Of a DNA stretch of 64,000 nt, positions 45,801 to 58,400 are shown in pieces. A program made the position numbers and the translations under genes. Below the pieces are notes generated by a model. That model searched no databases and was not told the origin of the DNA. It was given only the letters and a program-made list of their open reading frames with translations. Every line of letters starts with the position of its first letter. The stretch's first letter is position 1. This DNA is from Ypsolopha sequella (lineage: Eukaryota > Arthropoda > Insecta > Lepidoptera > Ypsolophidae), in assembly GCA_934047225.1 (NCBI GenBank), contig OW204010.1:434001-498000 (forward strand), written 5' to 3'.

Positions 45801-46585
45801 GCTATGAATGTTGCGTCAGTGTCTGGAGTAACTTTCTTCTTCCTATCTCTTTTCAGTTTAAAACATCTAGACTTGACATGTCCTGTCTTATTACAGTAGC
45901 TACAGGATACATTGAGCTTGTTCTTCTGCTTCATGACATATGCTTTGTTTGTTGAATCTCCATTTGTCTTTCTAATATCTTCTTGTAAAAGCCTTGTGCG
46001 AACCAATTCACTTGACAATGTCCCAGTGACACAGATTGTCTCCAAGTTGGAAACTAAAGCATCATATTCTGAAGGAAGTCCACTAAGAAGAATCTCAGCT
46101 ACCTCGGAGTCCTCAATGGTTTTTCCAATGTCAGCGAGTTGCTGCACAAGTGTTGTCACAGTTTCTATGTACTCCATCATACATGAGAATTGATTGAAAT
46201 TTGTGGTATGTAACTGCCTAAGGAGTAACACTCTTCTGTACAGACCTTTATCCTCAAATACTCTGCTTAGGTTGTGCCATGCATCTTTTGCAGAATCAGC
46301 ACTCCGCACATATTGATAACATGAAGGTCTCACACTTGGGCAAATGCGTGCTAATGCTCGTTGACTACGAGAAATGTCGGGATCAGTGCCCTCAACACTG
46401 GCCCACAGTCCTTCCAAGACAAGTATCATCTTCATAATAAATTTCCAAGAAACATAATTAGATGCACCTTCCAGTTTTTCTATGTTCATGGCTACGTTCG
46501 TAGCCGCCGGAACACAATTACCGGCCCTTTGTTGAGTCTCACCACCACCAGCCGGGTCAATTATGTCATTCGGTCTCGGCGTCAT
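42815..46585 (-). CDS. Copia gag-pol polyprotein (gag, protease, integrase, RT)
   Basis: 1256 codons from ATG at 46585, about 90 bases after the 5' LTR. Gag occupies roughly residues 1-220 (UBN2-like). A CX2CX4HX4C zinc knuckle is at C228, C231, H236, C241. The protease Asp is D275 in WFVDSGCTTH. A GAG-pre-integrase HxxxxH region (MWHKRLGHLS) lies near 433-442. The integrase triad is D501, D564, E600 with the usual 35-residue D-E spacing. An Asn/Ser-rich linker spans 725-830. The RT starts near 915 (EWQAAMQNEYDSI), with D1014 and the YVDD box at 1099-1102. All catalytic residues that I could check are present. The frame ends just after the RT because of the single-base shift. It is expressed as one polyprotein cleaved by its own protease. 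Confidence 0.95.
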   Translation of the reverse strand: MTPRPNDIIDPAGGGETQQRAGNCVPAATNVAMNIEKLEGASNYVSWKFIMKMILVLEGLWASVEGTDPDISRSQRALARICPSVRPSCYQYVRSADSAKDAWHNLSRVFEDKGLYRRVLLLRQLHTTNFNQFSCMMEYIETVTTLVQQLADIGKTIEDSEVAEILLSGLPSEYDALVSNLETICVTGTLSSELVRTRLLQEDIRKTNGDSTNKAYVMKQKNKLNVSCSYCNKTGHVKSRCFKLKRDRKKKVTPDTDATFIASAFLARDDGWFVDSGCTTHMCNNREWFMNYKENKCNNSIMTANNEKLKCLGSGDIYIRTNDNSVRMIQNVLYVPQLSANLLSVFRLIEKGYTVYFSQEGCSIYEINSCKVSGNPIVFAPNDNGIYKLNGKVCRSGMSLPSVHSLLLCEETSHRQKSLSAAVTAASTVSMDMWHKRLGHLSLSGMCTLRGGGAIGILFQDGDGATLKECIPCLQGKMSAQPFPEREAKRTSQPLELIHSDVCGPIQTSSWGGAKYFVTFTDDHTRKTFGYLLRNKSEVITKFIHFKNLVEKQLGLPVKILRSDGGGEYCNVKFSTLLRNEGIIHQNTVPYCAQQNGVSERLNRTLMEKARCMMLGAGLSEKFWGEAVMTAIYLKNRSPTKALSGQTPESMWTGSRPDLSHLHVFGCVAYSLVPSQKRRKLDAKCKEYIFVGYSETSKGFRLSDPLNPQNVLISRNVAFLEEKFYKNNITSINNHEFISYELTNDHNFMNELNSSDNNINSRNFELSSNSSKNTVLNSSPNKELNISSGTVLDSSQVIEPNLAENDSSTETKSNSSVISDSTELYCTGSENEDGSTSSPVRSTRHEYVTSSPEVSAGGEEIAVPPVGSGTRSVRSTRSKPPARYADYETDFTMMAQGLSYEEPSTYEEAISCPNSQEWQAAMQNEYDSITANKVWKLVDRPPHENVIKCKWVFKRKHDATGKFDKCKARLVARGFTQVEGIDYNDTFSPVVRHCTMRILFSLANELDLNIDHVDVATAFLNGDLQETIYMEQPPGFSINNDKNKVCLLLKGIYGLKQASRIWNEKVHVLVSDNGYSQSKCEPCVYVKRLGHDITIIALYVDDFYIFYSSKKNVLLPLLENNFNVKNLGALKSCLGINVTRERPKGILKLDQSEYIKNLLLRFGMQNCKAVKTPMPVNCKFAQSESVSLCDDETYQYRQLMGCLMYLSVCTRPDISYACSQLSQFNNCFNKTHWQAAKRILRYLAGTINYSLFYKKW

Positions 46586-46660
46586 ATTTGACGTTAGTTA
46601 GCCAATAGATATTGTATTTACGCACCTTACTTCGTTTGTATTTCACGTTTGTAGCCTATG

Positions 46661-46675
46661 CTGGGCTTAATAACC
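46661..46675 (-). promoter_or_regulatory. Copia primer-binding site
   Basis: ggttattaagcccag directly follows the 5' LTR on the minus strand. Copia elements are typically primed by an internal fragment of initiator tRNA-Met whose complement has the ggttat...agcccag pattern, so I infer that type of priming. The exact tRNA match was not computed. Confidence 0.65.
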
Positions 46676-46964
46676 TGATGGATGGCAGGTGGATCGTGTC
46701 GTGCTACAACGTGATCTTCTTCGGTGTCGATACATAAATAAAACCCACAGCTGGTTGATGAGAATCCCAATGATTTATTTGTTAAAATAAATATACAGGA
46801 TTGCACTTTAGGATGTCTAATATAAAAGGATTTAATTTATTATAATTAATTCTGAAGTCAAAGTCAAGGCGGCAGACAGAAGTAAGAAAAGGGGTAAAAC
46901 AATTGACAGTAAGCCGCCTGTGTTGCTATACCATAAAAAGGATTGTGAGATACCATATTCAACA
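46676..46964 (-). repeat. Copia 5' LTR
   Basis: 289 bp and identical to 41802-42090 on reading both in full. Carries promoter and polyadenylation functions for the element. Followed by AAACT at 46965-46969, the right target duplication. Confidence 0.95.
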
Positions 46965-46969
46965 AAACT

Positions 46970-48510
46970 GACTAGAGAAAAGCTATAGAGATGGAAATTA
47001 TACCAATTATGTAAATCAAAAGAATCATACGAGGATTATAGGAAACTAAACAATAAAATTATTGCAGAAGTAAGGAAATAACTACTGAGACCAAAGAAGT
47101 TGCTAATATTTTTGGCAAACAATTTGAAAAGTCCTTTGTAAAAGAACCCCTTAAACTAACTTTACCAAACATTTGCAGTGCTTTTGTGGCAAACTCATTA
47201 GAGCAGATTGACTTTACACCCGAAGCCGTAGCAAAGGCATTAAATACCTTTAAAGACGACACAGCAATGGGCCCTGATGGAATACCGGCAATACTATTGA
47301 AAAGATGTAACCATGTGTTATGTGGCCAACATGCTTACCAGTATTGGAAAGAGGCAATGGTTACTCCTATTTATAAAAAAGGAGATAAGCTCGACTCGGC
47401 GCACTATCGACCAATTTGCTAAACATGTATACCATGCAAAGTAATGGAAAAAAATTATTTTTGAGCAAATAAGAGTATTCTTGTCCGAGGAACAGATCAT
47501 TATTGCTGAACAACACGGATTTGTACCTCGAAGATCAATAGTTACTAGCCTGTTGTCTTGTGTAAACTATTGGACAAAGAACTGGGATAAACATGAACCT
47601 ACAGACATCATTTATTTAGACTACGAGAAAGCATTTCACCGTGTCCCCATAAAACGATTAGTTGCAAAGTTACACCATTTCGGAATTCAAGGAATACTTC
47701 TTCTGTGGATAGAGGACTTTCTTAGTGCGCGAACATTCAAAGTTCGATTTGGAGAAGAGCTTTCCGACACCTTTAATGTTTACAGTGGTGTTCCTCAAGG
47801 CTCCGTATTAGGACCAATCCCATTTGGAATATTTTTAACTGACCTAAAGGATATTATAAATTCTGGATTGTCCTTATTCGCTGATGATACAAAAATAATG
47901 GGGAACCCACTAATATCCTACCGGATGATTCAAGATGATCTGATTACCGCCCCTATTTACCATACACAGTAGACTCAGAACCCCTAAAAACAGTTACAAC
48001 ACAGAGAGATCTGGGAGTCACAATAACACATGGGATGCTCACATTCTTCAACTAACCAAGAAGGCTAACTCTGTAACATATATGATCAGAAAAACGTTCA
48101 ATTATATCGACATGGCTTTATTTTTGAAAATCTACAAAACGTACATACGCCCACTGCTTGAATATGGCTTTCAAATTTAGAGTCCCTATTTTCAAAAAGA
48201 CATTGTCATGTTGAAGGTTCAAAGAAGAGCCACTAAATTGGTTGTGGGTTTACGTGACAAGCCATACGAACAGCGATTGGAAAAACTTTGTCTAACCACG
48301 CTACAGCAACGCAGACAACGTGGAGACCTCATAGAGACATATAAGATACTGACTGGGTGCTATGATGTTCAAGAACTTGACAGTCTTTTTAACATGAACA
48401 AAAACTATCACCTCAGAGGTCACTCCCTTAAAATCATTGGAACAAGTGTGCATCCACAGTGAACTCATTTAAAAATAAACTTGACAATTTTATGAAAACT
48501 AAATTGCAGT
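46970..48510 (+). pseudogene. CR1-like LINE, right part (reverse transcriptase), split by Copia
   Basis: Resumes SKESYEDYRKLNNKIIAEV, then 47186-47422 carries AMGPDGIPAILLKRC and VTPIYKKGDK, the RT finger motifs, with a small deletion. 47481-47972 carries AEQHGFVPRRSIVTSLLS, IIYLDYEKAFHRVP, GVPQGSVLGPIPFGIF and the FADD box at 47877-47888. 48208-48462 carries MLKVQRRATKLVVGL and the C-terminal tail. Stops, frame changes and deletions scattered along its length show that it was dead before Copia arrived. Confidence 0.88.
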
Positions 48511-48554
48511 GATATACTTACACAAAATCAGCTTGTCTATCAAAAATAATAATA

Positions 48555-49440
48555 ATAATTCAATGTTGGCTTCGGCCCCATGAATGCCTTTCAAATGACC
48601 GGGTCCCTATGGGCCCGTGACTGAAAAGTGTACCCACATAATAATAAAGGCGTAGGGATGTGACGACCCCATCGCCCTCTGGTATGTCCTGTACGTCCAG
48701 TGCAATCAGTCACCGCAGGGCGGCTTGTGGCGAGCCGATGGTGAGTGGCGACACCACGGACCCTACCTCCAGGGGACACTATCACACATGCGCTTACACA
48801 CACACATACACACAGAAACACACCCCCTGCCTCTGCGCTTGCCTTAATCAGCCGGCCAGAGTGGAGATGCAAGGGCGGAACCTATGCTCCAGGTTGGAAG
48901 TGTAAAATGTCATAATGCCGGGGGCACTTGACTGTAGAAGGATCTTGCGCCCCGCAGACTCACCTCTCGACAACCTTAGCTGCTTACATAGTGTTGCCCC
49001 CTGGCCGCCCCATGGTGGCTAGATAGGAGGCCCACAACGGCTATCCTGTTGGATAGTTATCAAGCAGCAAGTCACCATCTGCCGTATTTTAATTTGTGAG
49101 ATATTTTCGAGGCAGGCAGGTGTCTGTTATCTCACTCCATAGCCCTGTTATCCGGCCCCTTTAGCATCCCATCCTCATAGCCCACTCCAAGTCACTTCCT
49201 TCCTGGCAATAGTTTGGCAACTGTGGGGGGCTGTCCGTTAGTGTATCATAATGATACATTGATGGAGAGGGATGGAGAGAGATACATGAGGGAGAGGCCT
49301 CCATGGATGTAGCCATTTCACATTTAGATTAAATGGTACCAAAGGCCTCTTCAATGTTGGCTTCGACCCCATGAATGCCTTTCAAATGACCGGTTCCCTA
49401 TGGGCCCGTGACTGAAAAGTGTACCTACATAATAATAATA
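48555..49440. repeat. unclassified interspersed repeat with 80-bp direct ends
   Basis: 48562-48641 (caatgttggcttcggcccca, tgaatgcctttcaaatgacc, gggcccgtgactgaaaagtg) recurs at 49351-49430, each followed by an ataataataa tail. The 700 bp between is GC-richer and has no domain I recognise. The tails suggest nested or tandem retroposon 3' ends. Confidence 0.6.
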
Positions 49441-49442
49441 AT

Positions 49443-52400
49443 AACTTGATTTTGTATTTCTTGTTGAACATCAGTCGCTTAGCACAAAGTGCATAACTTA
49501 ACTTTGTATTTCTTGTTGAACATCAGTCGCTTAGCAAAAAGTGCATAACTTGACTTTGTATTTCTTGTTAAATGTCAGTCACTTAGCACAAAGTGCATAA
49601 CTTGACTTTGTATTTCTTGTTGAACATCAGTCGCTTAGCAAAAAGTGCATAACTTGACTTTGTATTTCTTGTTAAATGTCAGTCACTTAGCACAAAGTGC
49701 ATAACTTAACTTTGTATTTCTTGTTAAATGTCAGTCACTTAGCACAAAGTGCATAACTTGACTTTGTATTTCTTGTTAAACATCAGTCGCTTAGCACAAA
49801 GTGCATAACTTAACTTTGTTTTTCTTGTTGAACATCAGTCGCTTAGCAAAAAGTGCATAACTTGACTTTGTATTTCTTGTTAAATGTCAGTCACTTAGCA
49901 CAAAGTGCATAACTTGACTTTGTATTTCTTGTTAAATGTCAGTCACTTAGCACAAAGTGCATAACTTGACTTTGTATTTCTTGTTAAATGTCAGTCACTT
50001 AGCACAAAGTGCATAACTTAACTTTGTATTTCTTGTTGAACATCAGTCGCTTAGCAAAAAGTGCATAACTTGACTTTGTATTTCTTGTTAAACGTCAGTC
50101 GCTTAGCACAAAGTGCATCACTTAACTTTGTATTTCTTGTTAAATGTCAGTCACTTAGCACAAAGTGCATAACTTGACTTTGTATTTCTTGTTAAACATC
50201 AGTCGCTTAGCACAAAGTGCATAACTTAACTTTGTTTTTCTTGTTGAACATCAGTCGCTTAGCAAAAAGTGCATAACTTGACTTTGTATTTCTTGTTAAA
50301 TGTCAGTCACTTAGCACAAAGTGCATCACTTAACTTTGTATTTCTTGTTAAATGTCAGTCACTTAGCACAAAGTGCATAACTTGACTTTGTATTTCTTGT
50401 TAAATGTCAGTCACTTAGCACAAAGTGCATAACTTGACTTTGTATTTCTTGTTAAATGTCAGTCACTTAGCACAAAGTGCATCACTTAACTTTGTATTTC
50501 TTGTTAAACATCAGTCACTTAGCACAAAGTGCATAACTTGACTTTGTATTTCTTGTTGAACATCAGTCGCTTAGCACAAAGTGGATAACTTAACTTTGTA
50601 TTTCTTGTTGAACATCAGTCGCTTAGCAAAAAGTGCATAACTTGACTTTGTATTTCTTGTTAAATGTCAGTCACTTAGCACAAAGTGCATAACTTAACTT
50701 TGTATTTCTTGTTGAACATCAGTCGCTTAGCAAAAAGTGCATAACTTGACTTTGTATTTCTTGTTAAATGTCAGTCACTTAGCACAAAGTGCATCACTTA
50801 ACTTTGTATTTCTTGTTAAATATCAGTCACTTAGCACAAAGTGCATCACTTAACTTTGTATTTCTTGTTAAATGTCAGTCACTTAGCACAAAGTGCATCA
50901 CTTAACTTTGTATTTCTTGTTAAATGTCAGTCACTTAGCACAAAGTGCATAACTTGACTTTGTATTTCTTGTTAAATGTCAGTCACTTAGCACAAAGTGC
51001 ATCACTTAACTTTGTATTTCTTGTTAAACATCAGTCACTTAGCACAAAGTGCATAACTTGACTTTGTATTTCTTGTTGAACATCAGTCGCTTAGCACAAA
51101 GTGGATAACTTAACTTTGTATTTCTTGTTGAACATCAGTCGCTTAGCAAAAAGTGCATAACTTGACTTTGTATTTCTTGTTAAATGTCAGTCACTTAGCA
51201 AAAAGTGCATAACTTTACTTTGTATTTCTTGTTGAACATCAGTCGCTTAGCAAAAAGTGCATAACTTGACTTTGTATTTCTTGTTAAATGTCAGTCACTT
51301 AGCACAAAGTGCATCACTTAACTTTGTATTTCTTGTTAAATATCAGTCACTTAGCACAAAGTGCATCACTTAACTTTGTATTTCTTGTTAAATGTCAGTC
51401 ACTTAGCACAAAGTGCATCACTTAACTTTGTATTTCTTGTTAAATGTCAGTCACTTAGCACAAAGTGCATAACTTGACTTTGTATTTCTTGTTAAATGTC
51501 AGTCACTTAGCACAAAGTGCATCACTTAACTTTGTATTTCTTGTTAAATGTCAGTCACTTAGCACAAAGTGCATAACTTGACTTTGTATTTCTTGTTAAA
51601 TGTCAGTCACTTAGCACAAAGTGCATAACTTAACTTTGTATTTCTTGTTGAACATCAGTCGCTTAGCACAAAGTGCATAACTTGACTTTGTATTTCTTGT
51701 TAAATGTCAGTCACTTAGCACAAAGTGCATAACTTGACTTTGTATTTCTTGTTAAATGTCAGTCACTTAGCACAAAGTGCATCACTTAACTTTGTATTTC
51801 TTGTTAAATGTCAGTCACTTAGCACAAAGTGCATAACTTGACTTTGTATTTCTTGTTAAATGTCAGTCACTTAGCACAAAGTGCATAACTTGACTTTGTA
51901 TTTCTTGTTAAATGTTAGTCACTTAGCACAAAGTGCATAACTTGACTTTGTATTTCTTGTTAAATGTCAGTCACTTAGCACAAAGTGCATAACTTGACTT
52001 TGTATTTCTTGTTAAATGTCAGTCACTTAGCACAAAGTGCATAACTTGACTTTGTATTTCTTGTTAAACATCAGTCGCTTAGCACAAAGTGCATAACTTA
52101 ACTTTGTATTTCTTGTTGAACATCAGTCGCTTAGCAAAAAGTGCATAACTTGACTTTGTATTTCTTGTTAAATGTCAGTCACTTAGCACAAAGTGCATAA
52201 CTTGACTTTGTATTTCTTGTTGAACATCAGTCGCTTAGCAAAAAGTGCATAACTTGACTTTGTATTTCTTGTTAAATGTCAGTCACTTAGCACAAAGTGC
52301 ATAACTTGACTTTGTATTTCTTGTTGAACATCAGTCGCTTAGCAAAAAGTGCATAACTTGACTTTGTATTTCTTGTTAAACATCAGTCACTTAGCACAAA

Positions 52401-55400
52401 GTGCATAACTTGACTTTGTATTTCTTGTTGAACATCAGTCGCTTAGCACAAAGTGCATAACTTAACTTTGTATTTCTTGTTGAACATCAGTCGCTTAGCA
52501 AAAAGTGCATAACTTGACTTTGTATTTCTTGTTAAATGTCAGTCACTTAGCACAAAGTGCATAACTTAACTTTGTATTTCTTGTTGAACATCAGTCGCTT
52601 AGCAAAAAGTGCATAACTTGACTTTGTATTTCTTGTTAAATGTCAGTCACTTAGCACAAAGTGCATCACTTAACTTTGTATTTCTTGTTAAATGTCAGTC
52701 ACTTAGCACAAAGTGCATAACTTAACTTTGTATTTCTTGTTAAATGTCAGTCACTTAGCACAAAGTGCATAACTTGACTTTGTATTTCTTGTTAAATGTC
52801 AGTCACTTAGCACAAAGTGCATAACTTGACTTTGTATTTCTTGTTAAATGTCAGTCGCTTAGCAAAAAGTGCATAACTTGACTTTGTAGTTCTTGTTAAA
52901 CGTCAGTCGCTTAGCACAAAGTGCATCACTTAACTTTGTATTTCTTGTTAAATGTCAGTCACTTAGCACAAAGTGCATCACTTAACTTTGTATTTCTTGT
53001 TAAATGTCAGTCACTTAGCACAAAGTGCATAACTTGACTTTGTATTTCTTGTTAAATGTCAGTCACTTAGCACAAAGTGCATAACTTGACTTTGTATTTC
53101 TTGTTAAATGTCAGTCACTTAGCACAAAGTGCATAACTTGACTTTGTATTTCTTGTTAAATGTCAGTCACTTAGCACAAAGTGCATCACTTAACTTTGTA
53201 TTTCTTGTTAAATGTCAGTCACTTAGCACAAAGTGCATAACTTAACTTTGTATTTCTTGTTAAATGTCAGTCACTTAGCACAAAGTGCATAACTTGACTT
53301 TGTATTTCTTGTTGAACATCAGTCGCTTAGCAAAAAGTGCATAACTTGACTTTGCATTTCTTGTTAAACATCAGTCACTTAGCACAAAGTGCATAACTTG
53401 ACTTTGTATTTCTTGTTGAACATCAGTCGCTTAGCACAAAGTGGATAACTTAACTTTGTATTTCTTGTTGAACATCAGTCGCTTAGCAAAAAGTGCATAA
53501 CTTGACTTTGTATTTCTTGTTAAATGTCAGTCACTTAGCACAAAGTGCATCACTTAACTTTGTATTTCTTGTTGAACATCAGTCGCTTAGCAAAAAGTGC
53601 ATAACTTGACTTTGTATTTCTTGTTAAACATCAGTCACTTAGCACAAAGTGCATAACTTGACTTTGTATTTCTTGTTAAATGTCAGTCACTTAGCACAAA
53701 GTGCATCACTTAACTTTGTATTTCTTGTTAAATGTCAGTCACTTAGCACAAAGTGCATAACTTAACTTTGTATTTCTTGTTAAATGTCAGTCACTTAGCA
53801 CAAAGTGCATAACTTGACTTTGTATTTCTTGTTAAATGTCAGTCACTTAGCACAAAGTGCATCACTTAACTTTGTATTTCTTGTTAAATGTCAGTCACTT
53901 AGCACAAAGTGCATAACTTGACTTTGTATTTCTTGTTAAATGTCAGTCACTTAGCACAAAGTGCATAACTTGACTTTGTATTTCTTGTTAAATGTCAGTC
54001 ACTTAGCACAAAGTGCATCACTTAACTTTGTATTTCTTGTTAAATGTCAGTCACTTAGCACAAAGTGCATAACTTGACTTTGTATTTCTTGTTAAATGTC
54101 AGTCACTTAGCACAAAGTGCATAACTTAACTTTGTATTTCTTGTTGAACATCAGTCGCTTAGCAAAAAGTGCATAACTTGACTTTGTATTTCTTGTTAAA
54201 TGTCAGTCACTTAGCACAAAGTGCATAACTTGACTTTGTATTTCTTGTTGAACATCAGTCGCTTAGCAAAAAGTGCATAACTTGACTTTGTATTTCTTGT
54301 TAAATGTCAGTCACTTAGCACAAAGTGCATAACTTGACTTTGTATTTCTTGTTGAACATCAGTCGCTTAGCAAAAAGTGCATAACTTGACTTTGTATTTC
54401 TTGTTAAACATCAGTCACTTAGCACAAAGTGCATAACTTGACTTTGTATTTCTTGTTGAACATCAGTCGCTTAGCACAAAGTGCATAACTTAACTTTGTA
54501 TTTCTTGTTGAACATCAGTCGCTTAGCAAAAAGTGCATAACTTGACTTTGTATTTCTTGTTAAATGTCAGTCACTTAGCACAAAGTGCATAACTTAACTT
54601 TGTATTTCTTGTTGAACATCAGTCGCTTAGCAAAAAGTGCATAACTTGACTTTGTATTTCTTGTTAAATGTCAGTCACTTAGCACAAAGTGCATCACTTA
54701 ACTTTGTATTTCTTGTTAAATGTCAGTCACTTAGCACAAAGTGCATAACTTAACTTTGTATTTCTTGTTAAATGTCAGTCACTTAGCACAAAGTGCATAA
54801 CTTGACTTTGTATTTCTTGTTAAATGTCAGTCACTTAGCACAAAGTGCATAACTTGACTTTGTATTTCTTGTTAAATGTCAGTCGCTTAGCAAAAAGTGC
54901 ATAACTTGACTTTGTAGTTCTTGTTAAACGTCAGTCGCTTAGCACAAAGTGCATCACTTAACTTTGTATTTCTTGTTAAATGTCAGTCACTTAGCACAAA
55001 GTGCATCACTTAACTTTGTATTTCTTGTTAAATGTCAGTCACTTAGCACAAAGTGCATAACTTGACTTTGTATTTCTTGTTAAATGTCAGTCACTTAGCA
55101 CAAAGTGCATAACTTGACTTTGTATTTCTTGTTAAATGTCAGTCACTTAGCACAAAGTGCATAACTTGACTTTGTATTTCTTGTTAAATGTCAGTCACTT
55201 AGCACAAAGTGCATAACTTGACTTTGTATTTCTTGTTAAATGTCAGTCACTTAGCACAAAGTGCATAACTTGACTTTGTATTTCTTGTTGAACATCAGTC
55301 GCTTAGCACAAAGTGGATAACTTAACTTTGTATTTCTTGTTGAACATCAGTCGCTTAGCAAAAAGTGCATAACTTGACTTTGTATTTCTTGTTAAATGTC

Positions 55401-58400
55401 AGTCACTTAGCACAAAGTGCATAACTTAACTTTGTATTTCTTGTTGAACATCAGTCGCTTAGCAAAAAGTGCATAACTTGACTTTGTATTTCTTGTTAAA
55501 TGTCAGTCACTTAGCACAAAGTGCATCACTTAACTTTGTATTTCTTGTTAAATGTCAGTCACTTAGCACAAAGTGCATAACTTGACTTTGTATTTCTTGT
55601 TAAATGTCAGTCACTTAGCACAAAGTGCATAACTTGACTTTGTATTTCTTGTTAAATGTCAGTCACTTAGCACAAAGTGCATCACTTAACTTTGTATTTC
55701 TTGTTAAACATCAGTCACTTAGCACAAAGTGCATAACTTGACTTTGTATTTCTTGTTGAACATCAGTCGCTTAGCACAAAGTGGATAACTTAACTTTGTA
55801 TTTCTTGTTGAACATCAGTCGCTTAGCAAAAAGTGCATAACTTGACTTTGTATTTCTTGTTAAATGTCAGTCACTTAGCACAAAGTGCATAACTTAACTT
55901 TGTATTTCTTGTTGAACATCAGTCGCTTAGCAAAAAGTGCATAACTTGACTTTGTATTTCTTGTTAAATGTCAGTCACTTAGCACAAAGTGCATCACTTA
56001 ACTTTGTATTTCTTGTTAAATATCAGTCACTTAGCACAAAGTGCATCACTTAACTTTGTATTTCTTGTTAAATGTCAGTCACTTAGCACAAAGTGCATCA
56101 CTTAACTTTGTATTTCTTGTTAAATGTCAGTCACTTAGCACAAAGTGCATAACTTGACTTTGTATTTCTTGTTAAATGTCAGTCACTTAGCACAAAGTGC
56201 ATCACTTAACTTTGTATTTCTTGTTAAACATCAGTCACTTAGCACAAAGTGCATAACTTGACTTTGTATTTCTTGTTGAACATCAGTCGCTTAGCACAAA
56301 GTGGATAACTTAACTTTGTATTTCTTGTTGAACATCAGTCGCTTAGCAAAAAGTGCATAACTTGACTTTGTATTTCTTGTTAAATGTCAGTCACTTAGCA
56401 AAAAGTGCATAACTTAACTTTGTATTTCTTGTTGAACATCAGTCGCTTAGCAAAAAGTGCATAACTTGACTTTGTATTTCTTGTTAAATGTCAGTCACTT
56501 AGCACAAAGTGCATCACTTAACTTTGTATTTCTTGTTAAATATCAGTCACTTAGCACAAAGTGCATCACTTAACTTTGTATTTCTTGTTAAATGTCAGTC
56601 ACTTAGCACAAAGTGCATCACTTAACTTTGTATTTCTTGTTAAATGTCAGTCACTTAGCACAAAGTGCATAACTTGACTTTGTATTTCTTGTTAAATGTC
56701 AGTCACTTAGCACAAAGTGCATCACTTAACTTTGTATTTCTTGTTAAATGTCAGTCACTTAGCACAAAGTGCATAACTTGACTTTGTATTTCTTGTTAAA
56801 TGTCAGTCACTTAGCACAAAGTGCATAACTTAACTTTGTATTTCTTGTTGAACATCAGTCGCTTAGCAAAAAGTGCATAACTTGACTTTGTATTTCTTGT
56901 TAAATGTCAGTCACTTAGCACAAAGTGCATCACTTAACTTTGTATTTCTTGTTAAATGTCAGTCACTTAGCAAAAAGTGCATAACTTGACTTTGTATTTC
57001 TTGTTAAATGTCAGTCACTTAGCACAAAGTGCATAACTTGACTTTGTATTTCTTGTTAAATGTCAGTCACTTAGCACAAAGTGCATAACTTAACTTTGTA
57101 TTTCTTGTTGAACATCAGTCGCTTAGCAAAAAGTGCATAACTTGACTTTGTATTTCTTGTTAAACATCAGTCACTTAGCACAAAGTGCATAACTTGACTT
57201 TGTATTTCTTGTTGAACATCAGTCGCTTAGCACAAAGTGGATAACTTAACTTTGTATTTCTTGTTGAACATCAGTCGCTTAGCAAAAAGTGCATAACTTG
57301 ACTTTGTATTTCTTGTTAAATGTCAGTCACTTAGCACAAAGTGCATCACTTAACTTTGTATTTCTTGTTGAACATCAGTCGCTTAGCAAAAAGTGCATAA
57401 CTTGACTTTGTATTTCTTGTTAAACATCAGTCACTTAGCACAAAGTGCATAACTTGACTTTGTATTTCTTGTTAAATGTCAGTCACTTAGCACAAAGTGC
57501 ATCACTTAACTTTGTATTTCTTGTTAAATGTCAGTCACTTAGCACAAAGTGCATAACTTAACTTTGTATTTCTTGTTAAATGTCAGTCACTTAGCACAAA
57601 GTGCATAACTTGACTTTGTATTTCTTGTTAAATGTCAGTCACTTAGCACAAAGTGCATCACTTAACTTTGTATTTCTTGTTAAATGTCAGTCACTTAGCA
57701 CAAAGTGCATAACTTGACTTTGTATTTCTTGTTAAATGTCAGTCACTTAGCACAAAGTGCATAACTTGACTTTGTATTTCTTGTTAAATGTCAGTCACTT
57801 AGCACAAAGTGCATCACTTAACTTTGTATTTCTTGTTAAATGTCAGTCACTTAGCACAAAGTGCATAACTTGACTTTGTATTTCTTGTTAAATGTCAGTC
57901 ACTTAGCACAAAGTGCATAACTTGACTTTGTATTTCTTGTTAAATGTTAGTCACTTAGCACAAAGTGCATAACTTGACTTTGTATTTCTTGTTAAATGTC
58001 AGTCACTTAGCACAAAGTGCATAACTTGACTTTGTATTTCTTGTTAAATGTCAGTCACTTAGCACAAAGTGCATAACTTGACTTTGTATTTCTTGTTAAA
58101 CATCAGTCGCTTAGCACAAAGTGCATAACTTAACTTTGTATTTCTTGTTGAACATCAGTCGCTTAGCAAAAAGTGCATAACTTGACTTTGTATTTCTTGT
58201 TAAATGTCAGTCACTTAGCACAAAGTGCATAACTTGACTTTGTATTTCTTGTTGAACATCAGTCGCTTAGCAAAAAGTGCATAACTTGACTTTGTATTTC
58301 TTGTTAAATGTCAGTCACTTAGCACAAAGTGCATAACTTGACTTTGTATTTCTTGTTGAACATCAGTCGCTTAGCAAAAAGTGCATAACTTGACTTTGTA

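Larger units (their letters stand above)
41802..46964 (-). mobile_element. nearly intact Copia (Ty1/copia) LTR retrotransposon, 5163 bp
   Basis: Two LTRs of 289 bp each, starting TG and ending CA in either orientation, appear identical base for base. A 5-bp AAACT target duplication flanks them. A primer-binding site and a purine tract are in place, and one long gag-pol frame lies on the minus strand. Domain order is gag, zinc knuckle, protease, integrase, RT, RNase H, which is diagnostic of Copia rather than Gypsy. Identical LTRs mean very recent insertion. It lies in the same-direction-independent body of a CR1-like LINE. One single-base frameshift separates RNase H from the rest. Confidence 0.96.

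Noticed and set aside
43368..46591. Plus-strand frames across the Copia element
   Set aside because: They are shadows of the minus-strand gag-pol frame.
48591..48905. Two overlapping frames of 81-93 codons
   Set aside because: Located in an interspersed repeat with a CA-rich run; no domain or conserved motif.
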